From contig NC_057793.1 in the NCBI RefSeq assembly GCF_014905175.1, positions 16,430,173 to 16,494,172 on the forward strand: DNA of 64,000 nt, given 5' to 3'. Made by a program: the position numbers and the translations under genes. Position 1 is the first letter of the stretch. Each line of letters opens with the position of its first letter. This document shows, in pieces, positions 41,431 to 52,814 of this stretch. A model generated the notes under the pieces. That model did not search any database. It saw only the letters and a list, made by a program, of their open reading frames with translations, and was not told the origin of the DNA. The stretch comes from Aphidius gifuensis (lineage: Eukaryota > Arthropoda > Insecta > Hymenoptera > Braconidae).

Positions 41431-42585
41431 AAATAATTATTGGATATAATTCTTATTCGTGAATTAAAATAAATATTGTTACGTACCAGGCTAATTAATT
41501 TATTTTAACTATGAAATAGCAAAAAGAAGAAAGAACGTTTGACAAAAAAAATAATAATATAATAAATTGACAATAATAAAAATTAATGAGCCTGATATTT
41601 AACGTATTTTATAAAAATCCTCTTGTTTTGTTATTCCCTACAGGGTAACGGGTTAGGAGGGAATGTGTAATTTTTGTAGATTACCTTGTTGTTGTGGATT
41701 ATGCAAAATTAAATTATAGAGAGCGTGTCAATCTGGATGGTCGCCTGATGATGTTGATAATTTAGAATAATCCAATAGGTAACACAAACTCGTAGCACAG
41801 AAAAACAACACCCCGGAAAAATGTCACAGTCAATATATTTTTAATATTAGGAACAGTCAATTTATAAACGGAAAAATAACAATTGAAACACAAAGATTAT
41901 TTAATTTAAATTCACTTTTAAAATTTTATTTATTAGAAAATTAAAAGTTCAATTGATTGTAATATTTAAGTAATAAAATATAAAATTTAGAATTAATTTA
42001 GATATTGTCCAAACAAAAGTTGTTGCAAGAGTGAAGCTCCTTAAAATTATTAAATAAAAATTCCCATAAAAATTTAAATTAAAAGTAGGGATGATCTTAG
42101 GTGGTAACATCTTTGACCAATTATAATTTACCTGTCCCACGATAGTCAGCATTTAATATTTTACTTAAAGAATTATTTGTAACGTCAACGGATGTAAAAT
42201 ATCGAGTAGCTAAGGTGACTTTGAACTACGGTTTGCAAAAATAATTTAAAATAAAAAATATAATATTGTGAGAAACAAGTAAAATGTTGATTTTGCTAAA
42301 ATAATCAAAAAATAAAAAAGAAAAATTTTAACTGCCTACTCGGTATTTTATATGCCTATTTACTAATTATTTTATTTATTTATTTATTTATTTATAATAT
42401 TGATAGCAAGACTTAACAATATTGAAAATTATTCACATTTATTAATCATAATAATTATTGAATATTATTTAAATAATATCAAGCAATTATTTTAAATTGA
42501 TTAATGAAAATATTATTGATGCATACATACATTAAGAATGAAGAAACAAAAATAAAATCGTGTAATAAAAAATATAAAAGAATAT
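41431..42585. other. Possible LTR remnant and unassigned AT-rich sequence
   Basis: TGTTACGTACCAGGC at 41478 resembles the start of insect gypsy LTRs, followed by a GC-richer patch (CTACAGGGTAACGGG near 41640). No opposite end, target duplication or coding region was found. The rest is AT-rich with (ATTT)n near 42370. Confidence 0.3.
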
Positions 42586-43135
42586 TTAAAATTTACCAAT
42601 TGGTTCAGCAAATTGTTTTCTTTTTTTTTGTTTGGTACCATATACTGATGATTTTTTGGAATTTAGTCTCCGATAAAGTCCAACTAATTTTCCTTTTGCT
42701 GGTACAGACTTTTTTCCATCAGTTTTGGATCCACTGATTAGAACAATATAATAAATTTGCCCTGGTTTCTCAGAGGTGAATAAACTGCATATTTTGGCAA
42801 CTAACAGTTCAAAGTCTGTATGATCAAGCCTGTGAAAATTATTGTTTATTAATATGTAATTATAAAAATAAATTGTAAATAAATTTTGATATAATATAAA
42901 CAAATAAGTAGAATAAAAAAACTCACTTTGTTTTGAGTCTTATAATATCATAAAACACAATGTGTGAGATTTTATTACGTATGAATGTTTTCAGTTTTTT
43001 GTGTTTTTGGTAATAATTGAATATGTCTTCACCTTCACCTTTATTAAAAAGATGAGAAATATCATAAGTCGTGATTGAAAATGCATTTTGATGTATAGCG
43101 CGAGGCTGTGAAGCATCTGAACAATTAGTCTGCAT
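42586..43135 (-). CDS. N-terminal half of the uncharacterised transposon-associated protein (two exons)
   Basis: Exon 1 starts at 43135 (MQTNCSDASQPRAIHQNAF) and contains GEGEDIFNYYQKHKKLKTFI, ending RLKT at a donor GTGAGT near 42926. The intron ends TTTTCACAG near 42831, and exon 2 reads DHTDFELLVAKICSLFTSEK, PGQIYYIVLI and GKLVGLYRRLNSKK, reaching a donor GTAAAT near 42590. Joined phase is preserved. The fold looks helical and SAM-like, but no firm domain is assigned. The family's later parts (WKPS and LQPLIVVVG blocks) are found at 31540-33127. It is divergent from the zinc-finger transposase-like gene at 44792. Later exons are not present here, so the gene is incomplete. Confidence 0.5.
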
Positions 43136-43459
43136 TATTTTTATACACCTAATTACTAAGGAACTAGAAAAACAAAAAAAAAAATTTATTAACTGATTTT
43201 TTTAAAATTTATTTTAGTTAAATTATTCATTTTTTATAAAAATGACGTAATAAATAGAGTGTTAACTTATACACACGGTTAAAAAATAAAACATTTTGGT
43301 TAGAAAGTCAATATTTTCTTCAGAATAAAAAAATTATTTGTTTGAAACGTTATAGAACCCAAACTACAGTAACAAAGGCACATATACTTGTTAATGTTCT
43401 AGAGATATTGATGAGACCATACATACATCATATTTATTAATTTAGAAGTTCAAGAAGTT

Positions 43460-43900
43460 GAAGTGTAAGTTTATACTCATTCAATAAACTTGATCTATTA
43501 GTTAACTTTTCTTTTACTTGATCATTTGTCTGTAAAAAAAATTGAAATTTTAAATTCAAATAGAGAATATAAATTCTAGTAAAATTAAAATAACAACAAA
43601 TTTGATATTCGGTAAGCTAATCAAAATAATGGAAAGAGTAATAATCTTTACTATCAATTTATAATTACTGATAAATAAATCGTCATATAAATTATATTTG
43701 GATTCAAAATTATCTTGACAATAAAGATGATATTTATTAAATCATTGTGGGTAATTTGATTAAATATTGATGATTTCAAGAACTAATTTTTTCATTGAAG
43801 ATTGAAAATACAGTTATTGAATTTAGTGGAATATAAAAAATAAATAAATACATTTTATAATATAAGACTTACTGCCAAAAAAATATGTTCATCAACAAGA
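43460..43900. repeat. Direct duplicate of 32410-32846
   Basis: The same exon-intron block as copy A (LTNRSSLLNEYKLTLQ on the minus strand, with an acceptor TTTTACAG near 43533 and donor GTAAGTC near 43870). The coding part stops soon after, so this is another fragment of the same gene family. Confidence 0.65.
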
Positions 43901-44110
43901 CATGAATTTACTGAATACAAAATTAAATGTAAGTTGATTTGATTTAGTGTAATAACTTTTATTCGAAGTACCAGTATATTACAATATTTGTTATTGAATC
44001 GTATAACTTTTCATTACTTTTCATATATTCAATTTTCAAAATTTTTTTTTTAATTTGATTTACTTTTTTTATTTATTTTTTTTAATTTTTATACTTTAGA
44101 TAATAAAATC

Positions 44111-44329
44111 ATGGGTGTAGAACACAAACAGGTTGTCCTAGATATTAATATGCTTAAAAAACTTGATAAAGTAGCAGAAGACGAGGAAAAACAAAAACAC
44201 AACATTTTACATGACAGGCTTTTACCAAGAGTATTTGATGATCATATATTACGTATGCAGGCAGGGAGAGAATTTGGTCTAGGTCTATGGATTGAAGATC
44301 ATGGTGATCTATTTCCAATAGATGCTTAA
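44111..44329 (+). CDS. Small ORF of unknown function
   Basis: After a pyrimidine-rich stretch ending TTTAG at 44100, ATG at 44111 opens a 72-residue frame with charged helices (KLDKVAEDEEKQKHNILHDR) and a C-terminus RMQAGREFGLGLWIEDHGDL. The acceptor suggests a spliced leader or upstream exon. I do not recognise it. It lies between the divergent genes of the surrounding element. Confidence 0.35.
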   Translation: MGVEHKQVVLDINMLKKLDKVAEDEEKQKHNILHDRLLPRVFDDHILRMQAGREFGLGLWIEDHGDLFPIDA

Positions 44330-44791
44330 ATAAAAAATAAAAAATAGATATAATCAGATATTATATAAAAGTTGATAAAAATTGAGTTTCATTTTTTCTG
44401 AATGCAATTACATTATTTAATATTTAGTTTATATGTCTGCTACTATGTAAACTGTAAAAAAAAGTTAGTTAAAAACTTGAGTACCAATTTTTTTAATTTA
44501 CAATTGAAAAAATATATGTATATTTAAATCTAAGACGGTCCGAAAAAAAAAAAAAAATAACAGTGTATAATCAGTTTGATAAGTAAATTATTGTTGCAAA
44601 ACCATAAGTTTTAATAAATTATTGTTATCGACAAATGATGTACCAATGTTTTCGTTTTTTTTACAAATGACTTTTAATAATCGAGTATCATAAAAATAAG
44701 TTATTAACATCTGTTTTGTTTTCAATTGTGCTGGGAAGAAAAGGATTTTACCAACTGAATTTTTTCTGCACACTTCATACCAATAAATAAA

Positions 44792-47350
44792 ATGTCTATT
44801 AATACCAATTATATTTGTCCAGTTTGCCTTGTTGACACAAACAAGAAACACATAAAAAAACATTTTGATGAACATGGTGATCAACCACAAAGATGCAAAT
44901 GTCCAGTTAACAATTGTCAAAGATCATTTAAAAATTATAAATGTTACATAATTCATGTAGATAAAGTTCATCAAACAAATTTAATAAATAAACCAAACGA
45001 TGGTAATGTTGAAAATTTAAATAATCTTGATGGCAAAAAGCCAATTGATAATGTTGTCACTGTTATTGATGTTAATGCTGAAACTGTTGATGATATTAAT
45101 GTTGAAATTGTTGATGATGTTAATGCTGAAATTGTTAATGATGTTAATTTTAAAATTGTTGATGATGTTAATGTTAAAAATGGTGATGATGAAGTTGTAC
45201 CAAATCAGCTATCAGAAAATATTGTTTATATGGAAGAAGATAAAACACAAAACGACCATTTTGATGCACCCTTGGTAGAATATGGAAGAAAATATAAAAT
45301 GAAAGCTATGCAATTAATGGCATCATTATATGCACGTTGCTCTTTACCAAGAAAAACTGTCCATGAAATTGTAACTTCATTCAAAACGTTTTATCATACA
45401 GCTATTGATGATTTGAAGAATTGCTTGTTTTCAACCATCACGGATAATGAAAAAATAAATAATGGTTTTGAAATTTATAAAAATTTTTTTGCTGGTTTAA
45501 ATACTGAACAAAAAACATTGAAAAAATTTGAAGATTGTGGTGTATTTATTAAACCAGTATCAGTACCAATTAAATCAGTATTCAAACATTGTCTAGTTAA
45601 TTCTAGAAAAACATATAAGAATATAAATATCAACATTATTAGTTTACCACTCGATAAACAATTGAAACATTTTTTAGAATTATCCAATGTGTTTGAAACA
45701 ATAATAAATTTTATAAATGAAAAAAATAATGATTCATCATCTAAAATATCATCAATGCTCCAAGGTTTCCTTGGAAAAAAATAAAAATGCAATATCATAA
45801 AAAGTTGGTGTTGCCAATCACTATTTATATTGATGACTTTGAAATAAATAATCCCCTGGGGTCCCACAAACAATTTAAAAAAATGACAATTCAAATTTAA
45901 GATAATTGGTTATTGGTACAAATGCGCAAGCATCATGATTACAAGAGACTTGGTGAAAAAGGTAACAAATTAATTTATAACCATTTTATACATGAACTGA
46001 AAAAACTTCAAACAGATGGTATTGTGATTAATATCGAAGGACAGCAACATCATGTCTTCTTTCATTTGGCCAAATTCTTGGGAGATAATTTAGCTCTAAA
46101 TGAAATTCTTGGTTTTGAAAAAAGTTTTAGTGCTTTATATTATTGTAGAACTCGTCGTGAACATAGAGATGATTGTCGTACTTTACTTGAAGAAAAAACA
46201 AATATGCTGAGAACGAAAGAAAATTATTTAACAGATTTAAAACATTCAACAAATGGTGTTCGTGAAAAATTTGTTTTTGATTCTGTTTTCGATATGTTTG
46301 AATCACGAACATTTGATATTTTTCATGATCATGAAGAAGGGGAATATCGATACTTGATGGGTTGTATAATTCATGATTTGATAATTAATAAAAAATTATT
46401 TAATCTTGATTATTTAAACGAAAGAATAAGTGCGTATAATGCTAATACATCAACTGGAATTAACATCTCTCCTCCTATAAAAAAAAACACTTAATAAAAA
46501 ATATATTGTATTATCTGGTTCAGAAATGTCTTGGTTGGTACAAAATTTTAGCATATTGGTGGGTCACTGTGTTCCAGAAGATGATAAAACTTGGCACTTG
46601 TATATTTTAATGCGAAAAATAAAAAAACTATTAATGGCATCGAGTTTTGACAAAGATACACTAGATAAATTAAGGCAGTTGATAAAAAAAGAAAACACAT
46701 TGTACTTTGAATTATTTAATAAACATTTAGTACCAGAACAACATTTTGAAACACACTACCCCCGAGCTATGGAGCAACATGGACCACTTAGAGAAGTAAC
46801 AACAATTAGAGGAGAGGCAAAGCATCGATTTTTTGCAAAAGTTTCATCATCAACAACTTCACGACGAAACCCAGCTCTTACACTCAGTCTTAAACATCAA
46901 TTGTATTGGGCAAGTAGAGTTTTAGAACAAAGACCAATGTTGAAACGAGTTGATTTTGGTGTAAAAAAAAAAATTAATCTGGACTTTTTGGAAAATTTGT
47001 TAAATTCTCAAGATATGACTTTTTTAAATTCATCAAAGTCTTTTAACTCCATCTCATAGATCGAAGTAAATGGTACACTTTATAAATCCAAAATGATTGT
47101 TTGTATTGATGAATCACATGACAAATTACCAACGTTTGGTAAAATTAATCACATTATTGAGTCATCGGAGGGAATTATTAGTTTTATTGTGAAAATGAAA
47201 ACTATAAATTTTATACATTATATTCAATCTTATCACATTGAGAAAAAGGAAACAAGGCAAGTGGTAAACGAAGGAAAATTTGCAAATTATGTAACATACA
47301 ATCCTCAGATTTTACCAACCAGAGAAACAGTAATTTCACAAATTTTTTAA
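44792..47350 (+). pseudogene. Zinc-finger transposase-like gene (DDFE-NPLGSH family)
   Basis: The N-terminus (44792) has two Cys/His fingers: YICPVCLVDTNKKHIKKHFD and CPVNNCQRSFKNYKCYIIH. A run of acidic repeats (IVDDVNAEIV-like, about 45060-45190) follows, then a helical region to 45784. After a frameshift comes YIDDFEINNPLGSHK near 45830, LGDNLALNEILGFEKSFS near 46080, IFHDHEEGEYRYLMGCIIHD near 46320 and, after another shift at 46500, EQHFETHYPRAMEQHGPLRE near 46737. A TAG at 47057 precedes a last part with IDESHDKLPTFGKI. The DDFE..NPLGSH and HD.EEG motifs mark a widespread invertebrate transposase-like family with Cys-His fingers. Three breaks make it inactive; superfamily name uncertain. 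Confidence 0.55.
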
Positions 47351-47399
47351 TTTTTAGTAATTGAACTTACTAAGTATTTTAATTTGTGGTATCTTTGAA

Positions 47400-48256
47400 A
47401 TGTTCTTATATTTGCTGGTAAACCAGGTTGTAATAATTTTGAATTAGGCATTTCATAAATATTCTATCTGTTGATATTTTACCAAGTGATTTTTGAAATA
47501 CATCATAATCATTTCTTGAAAATGATTCAATTGTTATCATTGAACTAAATGTCAAATAAATAATGATAAATAAATTGAAAAAAAATTTTTTTTATCAAAT
47601 TCAATGATAAAAAATTATTAGTAAATTTTTTTTTTTCAAATTTTTTAATTTATCATTATAAACTATAAATTATAAAAATCATTATAATTTATAAACATTA
47701 TGAAAATATCATTATAAACAATCAACAATGATAACATAACTTGAGTTATGAAATCAAGTGAGTAAAAAAATAATTTTTTTTTTTTTAAATAAAAATTTAC
47801 CTTTGGATTTTCATTTTATTCAAAATCATCTTGTACATGAAGTCCACCAACTTCAACAAATGCTAAAACATGTGGTTTTGCACCATTTAATGATGGATGA
47901 GTGTTTGTAAGCACAAATGGCATATTATTTTCTAGTTCTCAGATACTTGGTATTTTATCATCATTATGTTTTTAAATTCAATTAGTTTGAGTTGTTGTTA
48001 AACAATTAAAATTATATTTATAAAAAATGTATGTATAACATTATTAAAACTATGAAAAAATATATTTTATTATTTATATAAATGATAATTTCATATTTCA
48101 CAATTTTGTTTTTTTTATTGTAGAAAGTAATTGAACAAGTACCTTCTTTTTCATGCATTAATTATTTAGCTTTATGATGAGTACAGTCAGATGATACATC
48201 AGTTGACTTTGGAAACTTTTTTTTATTCACAATGAGGATACGTTTTTCGTTAGCCA
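47400..48256 (-). pseudogene. Unidentified decayed gene fragments
   Basis: Minus-strand phrases include MANEKRILIVNKKKFPKSTD at 48256, then after stops and AT-rich gaps MPFVLTNTHPSLNGAKPHVL and AFVEVGGLHVQDDFE near 47900-47820 (donor GTAAAT follows), and IESFSRNDYDVFQKSLGKIS near 47500. These look like exons of a cellular gene or of another element. Not recognised. Confidence 0.35.
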
Positions 48257-48309
48257 TTATAATAATCAATTTTTTTACTAAAAAAAAAAAAATTATTATG
48301 TATAAATTT

Positions 48310-48450
48310 TTTTTTTCACACACAAAATTAGCACATAAATAGCTTTTAAATTTAAGCCTTACTTGATTAAAATTACATGATTAATAAAAAAATTATGCTA
48401 GCTTACGTTAAAAAATAGCATAATTGTTAATAAAAAAAAATAAATAATAA
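48310..48450. repeat. Direct repeat, left copy
   Basis: TTATGCTAGCTTACGTTAAA and ATAATTGTTAATAAAAAAAA recur at 50355-50485. In the right copy the core forms a perfect hairpin, TTATGCTAGC...GCTAGCATAA. They bracket 1.9 kb of GC-richer sequence. Confidence 0.55.
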
Positions 48451-50354
48451 TATGTAATGTCCGGCGGTAAGCCGCACAAACTTTTTCATTTTTCTTTATA
48501 TTATTTTACATTAAATATTCAGGGTACTTTTTAATACCCCTAGCTCCATCTTACAGACCGTCAATGTATTATATTTAAAGGAGCTAGAGGTTTTGCACCC
48601 CCAACAAATTACTTGAGCCGGCACTATTGCCAAGCGCATCTACCGCCAATTTTAATTTGGAAAATTAAATATAAATTAATATAATGAGTGATATCGACAG
48701 AATCCTAAAAATATAGGGATTCTCTCGGTACCACTCATGTCACAATTAAACAATTAGAAATAATTTTAATTAAGGTTGGAAAATCATAGGATTTTCCTCA
48801 ACCAATAAGAAATAAGCGACATAAGGAAAGTGGAACTGGACCAAAGAGGAAAACCGGACATCTCCGAAGGATCCCCACCTACCCTTATGATCTGAGGGCA
48901 TCGAGCGAGATTGATCGCTAGATCTCGGTCACTCGGTCAGAGTTAGTTCCTTGACCTACACCAGCTCTTCCAGCTCTAACTAGCATAGGCACTTTGCCTC
49001 TTCGAATTTTAATTGCTCTGAAAAACTTAGAATATTTTCTACAAATCAGCACAACTGTAAGTTATTCTTATTCAATATCTTATTGATTATTTTATCAATT
49101 TATTGTTTCAATAATATTTAAGTAACATTTGGTTACTTAAATTATCAATTTAAATTCATTAAATCATTTACAAATTTAACTTGTAATACATTACGACCGC
49201 ATGGTCTAAATTTTCTTGCTTGAGTAAATTAAATTCAAGGCACGCATTGTGTTACATTGTCTAATCAAATAAATATAGAATAGAATAAATTACATTTTTG
49301 CTACAATAAATAATCAGTTATTTATTTAAAATAATTAAATATTTAATTATACAAATTCACGACCTCGTGGTCAGCCATTCAATATTGAATTTATAAAGTG
49401 CAGCAAAAAAGTCTCGTATAATAATTTTATTTTAAATTCAAATAAAAGTAATATTTACTGTGATTTTGTTGTAAAATCAGTGCTACGTTTATGTCTACAA
49501 TTTGACATAATTTAATCTTCGATTACATTCAACCAACTTGTATAATTATATTGTACCACATCTAAATAAAATATATATATATATATATATATTTTTTTTG
49601 TACATCTTACTGGCGATATTGTAACCAAGCCAACCTGTCAATTTTGCGAGCGTCTCCGAGGTCAAGCCAAGGTACACGCCGTCACTAGATTGCTAGATTA
49701 AATTACCGACAACCAATGTAAGTACCTTCTCTTAAATAAATTTTATTCAGTGTTTGTTCGGTGAATTTATGACAAGTGTAAAAATATTAACATTGTAAAA
49801 GCCAAGCGTCATTGTAGCGTCAATGTAGAGTCAGTGACTTGTTTAATTAATCGACTGGATTGCTTCTCAATCCCGTCGCTAGTATTTCGGCCGTCATAAT
49901 TTAATTATTGTTCGGGTTATCCGCAATTTTAATAATTTTCAGTCTCTGATTCCGTTACGACCGCATGGCTTTAGGTTCTCTCTTTTCGACGCGACGCGCG
50001 AGTAAAATTTAACTGGGTTACCTATTTAATAATTGTTTCTGTATCGCATTTTCATGTAATAGTAACAGGGTTAATTTATAAATAAACTGTGCTCCGATTT
50101 TTACTGAATTTACAAGTGTTATTTGAAATTATATCTGCTGTATTACTGTGTTATATTTTCGCGTATTTTTCAGGTTCCTTTTTACCTCTCTCTACATTAC
50201 GCAATTCCGTCTCCCTACCTTTCTTATGCGCCCTGGCTGCGCAGGATAAACAGGGTTAAATTAATTACATATCTAGTTGGATTATTTTGAAGGGCAATAT
50301 TGATTGTCTAATAAATGATCCGGCTACGAGATCTCAAATAAATGAATTTTTTTT
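48451..50354. other. Probable retroelement leader or LTR remnant without ORF
   Basis: Higher GC than its surroundings and no long ORF. TTACGACCGCATGG occurs twice (49192, 49955) and a related CACGACCTCGTGG once (49361). CTGGCGATATTGTAACC near 49610 resembles a TGGCG-type primer binding site. A (TA)n run lies at 49568-49590. LTR borders could not be fixed. Confidence 0.35.
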
Positions 50355-50485
50355 TCAACACATATAATTAGCTCGGAAATAGCTAATAATTTAGAGCCTC
50401 ACTTGATTTGTATCGAACAATAAATAAAAAAGTTATGCTAGCTTACGTTAAAAGCTAGCATAATTGTTAATAAAAAAAAAAAAGC
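50355..50485. repeat. Direct repeat, right copy, with perfect 10-bp hairpin
   Basis: Same unit as 48310-48450, with TTATGCTAGC and GCTAGCATAA separated by eight to ten bases. Confidence 0.55.
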
Positions 50486-51739
50486 TCAAAAATCGCAGTT
50501 TGCACTCAAAAATAGCTCATAATCAACTCAAAACTACTGATAAGGTCTGATTTGGTTGTGCCAATATATTTTGTAGATGTCATTGGTAATATTATATTCA
50601 AAAATCAATTAAATCACCTGATTGAAATTTTAAAGAGTATATTGTGCGCTTGTTACCGAGCTATACAAAATGAAATTCACTTTCTGTCACTAGGTGGCTT
50701 GTGTAGTTCTATTTTTTCCGACACTTACCACAAACGCTCTGTGATTTAGATTCTCTGACGACAAAGTCTGCCGTACCATCGAAATATTCCGTAGCACGAA
50801 TGGATCGATGGCGAAAACGATAAAAATTTGCATTGTAACGAGATTATCTCGTCGGCCTTATAAACCCAGCTAATATATTTTCTTTCGACTCTTCGCCGTT
50901 GCATTATTTTGTTTTTATATATATATTTTATTTGTTTATTATTATTATTATTATCTTTAGAGAACCACATCGGATACTCTTGGCACAAATGTAAACTAAA
51001 ATATTATTATTATCATTATTAATTCAGTATATTTCGTTGTAAGAGGAAGGGGTTGAGGTATAGTTTGTTGGGGAAAAATGTTCTTGTTCAGCGAGTACAG
51101 CTCGCTCTCTTCTACGTTCGACCGTCTTACTGAATGGACGTTCTGGTTTTTCCGATCAGGTATTTTGAATCATTGGGACAGCCCTGAGGATTCACCTCGT
51201 TTCGGTTCTTTCCTAATTCATCTGGGTTTATCTCAAGACAAGTATATTTTGATTTCGTTTCATTGAACTTTGATAATGATTTTTTTGGATTGGTTCTACT
51301 GGGGGTTTATTTTAAATGGATTACGATTAAGTTGAGGTAGAATCAGTCCAGGGTTAACCTATATATTCGTCTAGCTTATTTTCAATGGTTAGAGTCGAGC
51401 TTACTGGGGGTTTATATTAATAAATTACGATTAAGTTGAGGTAAACTCGAACTCGCGTCATGTGTAAGTTTGGTTACGTTTATTTTAATATTGAGTGTTG
51501 AATAATATATTACGATTTCGGTTTAGATGAAACTATCTTGTATTTTTATTGTTATTTTATAAACCTTTACGCAACTTCACCCGTCCCTCTCTCTACAACC
51601 CACACCATGAGCGACTCTTGGTTCGCCTCGAAGACTGAGCCTATGGGAGGTTTGATTGATTGAGTTTGGTCGTTAATTTTGTGTTTTTAAATTCCAATTA
51701 TGACTACGAATGAATAATTATTTAATACTATTAATTCTC
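50486..51739. other. No gene recognised; GC-richer retroelement-like stretch
   Basis: Short ORFs at 50552, 50746 (-) and 51078 show no motif. The part from 51040 to 51660 has a composition like the gag-bearing region at 54600 and repeats ACTGGGGGTTTAT and ATTACGATTAAGTTGAGGTA (51299-51320, 51398-51440), so it may be a retroelement leader. Confidence 0.35.
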
Positions 51740-52070
51740 TTAGCAACAGTCCGGCAGATTCTGGTAGATTCTGCAAGATTCGACAAAAAATGAAAAAATC
51801 TGGCAGATTCTGCCAGCCAAATATTCGGCTTTCAACAGTCTGTCAGATTCTGTCAGGTATTGCCAGTCAAATACTCGACTTTCAACAGTCTGCCAGATTT
51901 TGTCAGATTTTGCCAGCCAAATACTCGATCTTAACAGTCTGCTAGATTCTGTCAGCCACATATTTGATTTCCAACAGTCTGCCAGATTTTGCCAGCCACA
52001 TATATTTGACTATATCAACAGTCTGCCAGATTCTGCCAGTTCAATTTATAAATATTGTTTTTTTTTTAAT
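51740..52070. repeat. TCTGCCAGATTCTGTCAG array, copy 1
   Basis: Imperfect tandem units around CAACAGTCTGCCAGATTCTG. The same words occur in the MITE at 38130-38239. ORFs through it are repeat translations. Confidence 0.7.
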
Positions 52071-52384
52071 GAATTGATTTTTTTTAATTAATACAACTGA
52101 TTAGGAGACATCAAGTCATCATCGAATTATTAGTATGTTATAATTTATTCTTTTATAGCTCATTTATCATTATTTTACGTTAGTTGTTATTCAACGATTC
52201 TCACATGTGCTCACGTCAGAGTTAATTCACATATATAGGAACTGAGATTATGGTACTTATAAAAATTTAAAAAACATATTCAAGTTTGAAAAAAAAAATG
52301 CAACGCTTCGAGATTGAAGTTTCTTGATACCTTACCGTGATGTTGATAATAACCACAATAATTCGTCCAGAATTTTTTTTTTTT

Positions 52385-52687
52385 TTTAGAATTTTCGGTA
52401 AAAATAGTCTGGTAGATTCCTAGAAATTCTTACAGATTCTGGCAGATTATGACAGATTCTTACCGATTCTTACAGATTATGGCATATTATGACAGATTCT
52501 TACAGATTTAGTCGGGTTTTTGGAACAACTGCCAGATTCTGCCAGATTCTGTCGGATTCTTACAGATTCTGTCAGATTCTTACAGATTTAGAGCGGTTTA
52601 TGGAACAACTGCCAGATTCTACCAGGTTATTCTGCCAGATTCTGTCAGTTTATTCTGCCAGATTCTGCCAGTTTTTTTTCACCAGGG
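52385..52687. repeat. TCTGCCAGATTCTGTCAG array, copy 2, ending CACCAGGG
   Basis: The array (GACAGATTCTTACAGATT and GCCAGATTCTGCCAG) ends TTTTTTTTCACCAGGG, matching the terminal sequence of the 38130 MITE. The left end was not clearly found. Confidence 0.65.
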
Positions 52688-52814
52688 CGGGGAAAACAAT
52701 AAATACTTATTATCTTAACCAAAAGAAAGTTAGTTATTTAATTGTTTTTAGTCATCGTAAAGAGTTATCTCTTGAGTTTTAGTTACCGTAAAGAGTCAAT
52801 CTCTAGAATTATAG

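Noticed and set aside
45027..45278. Met/Leu-rich ORF of 83 aa
   Set aside because: Frame-shifted reading of the acidic repeat region of the zinc-finger gene.
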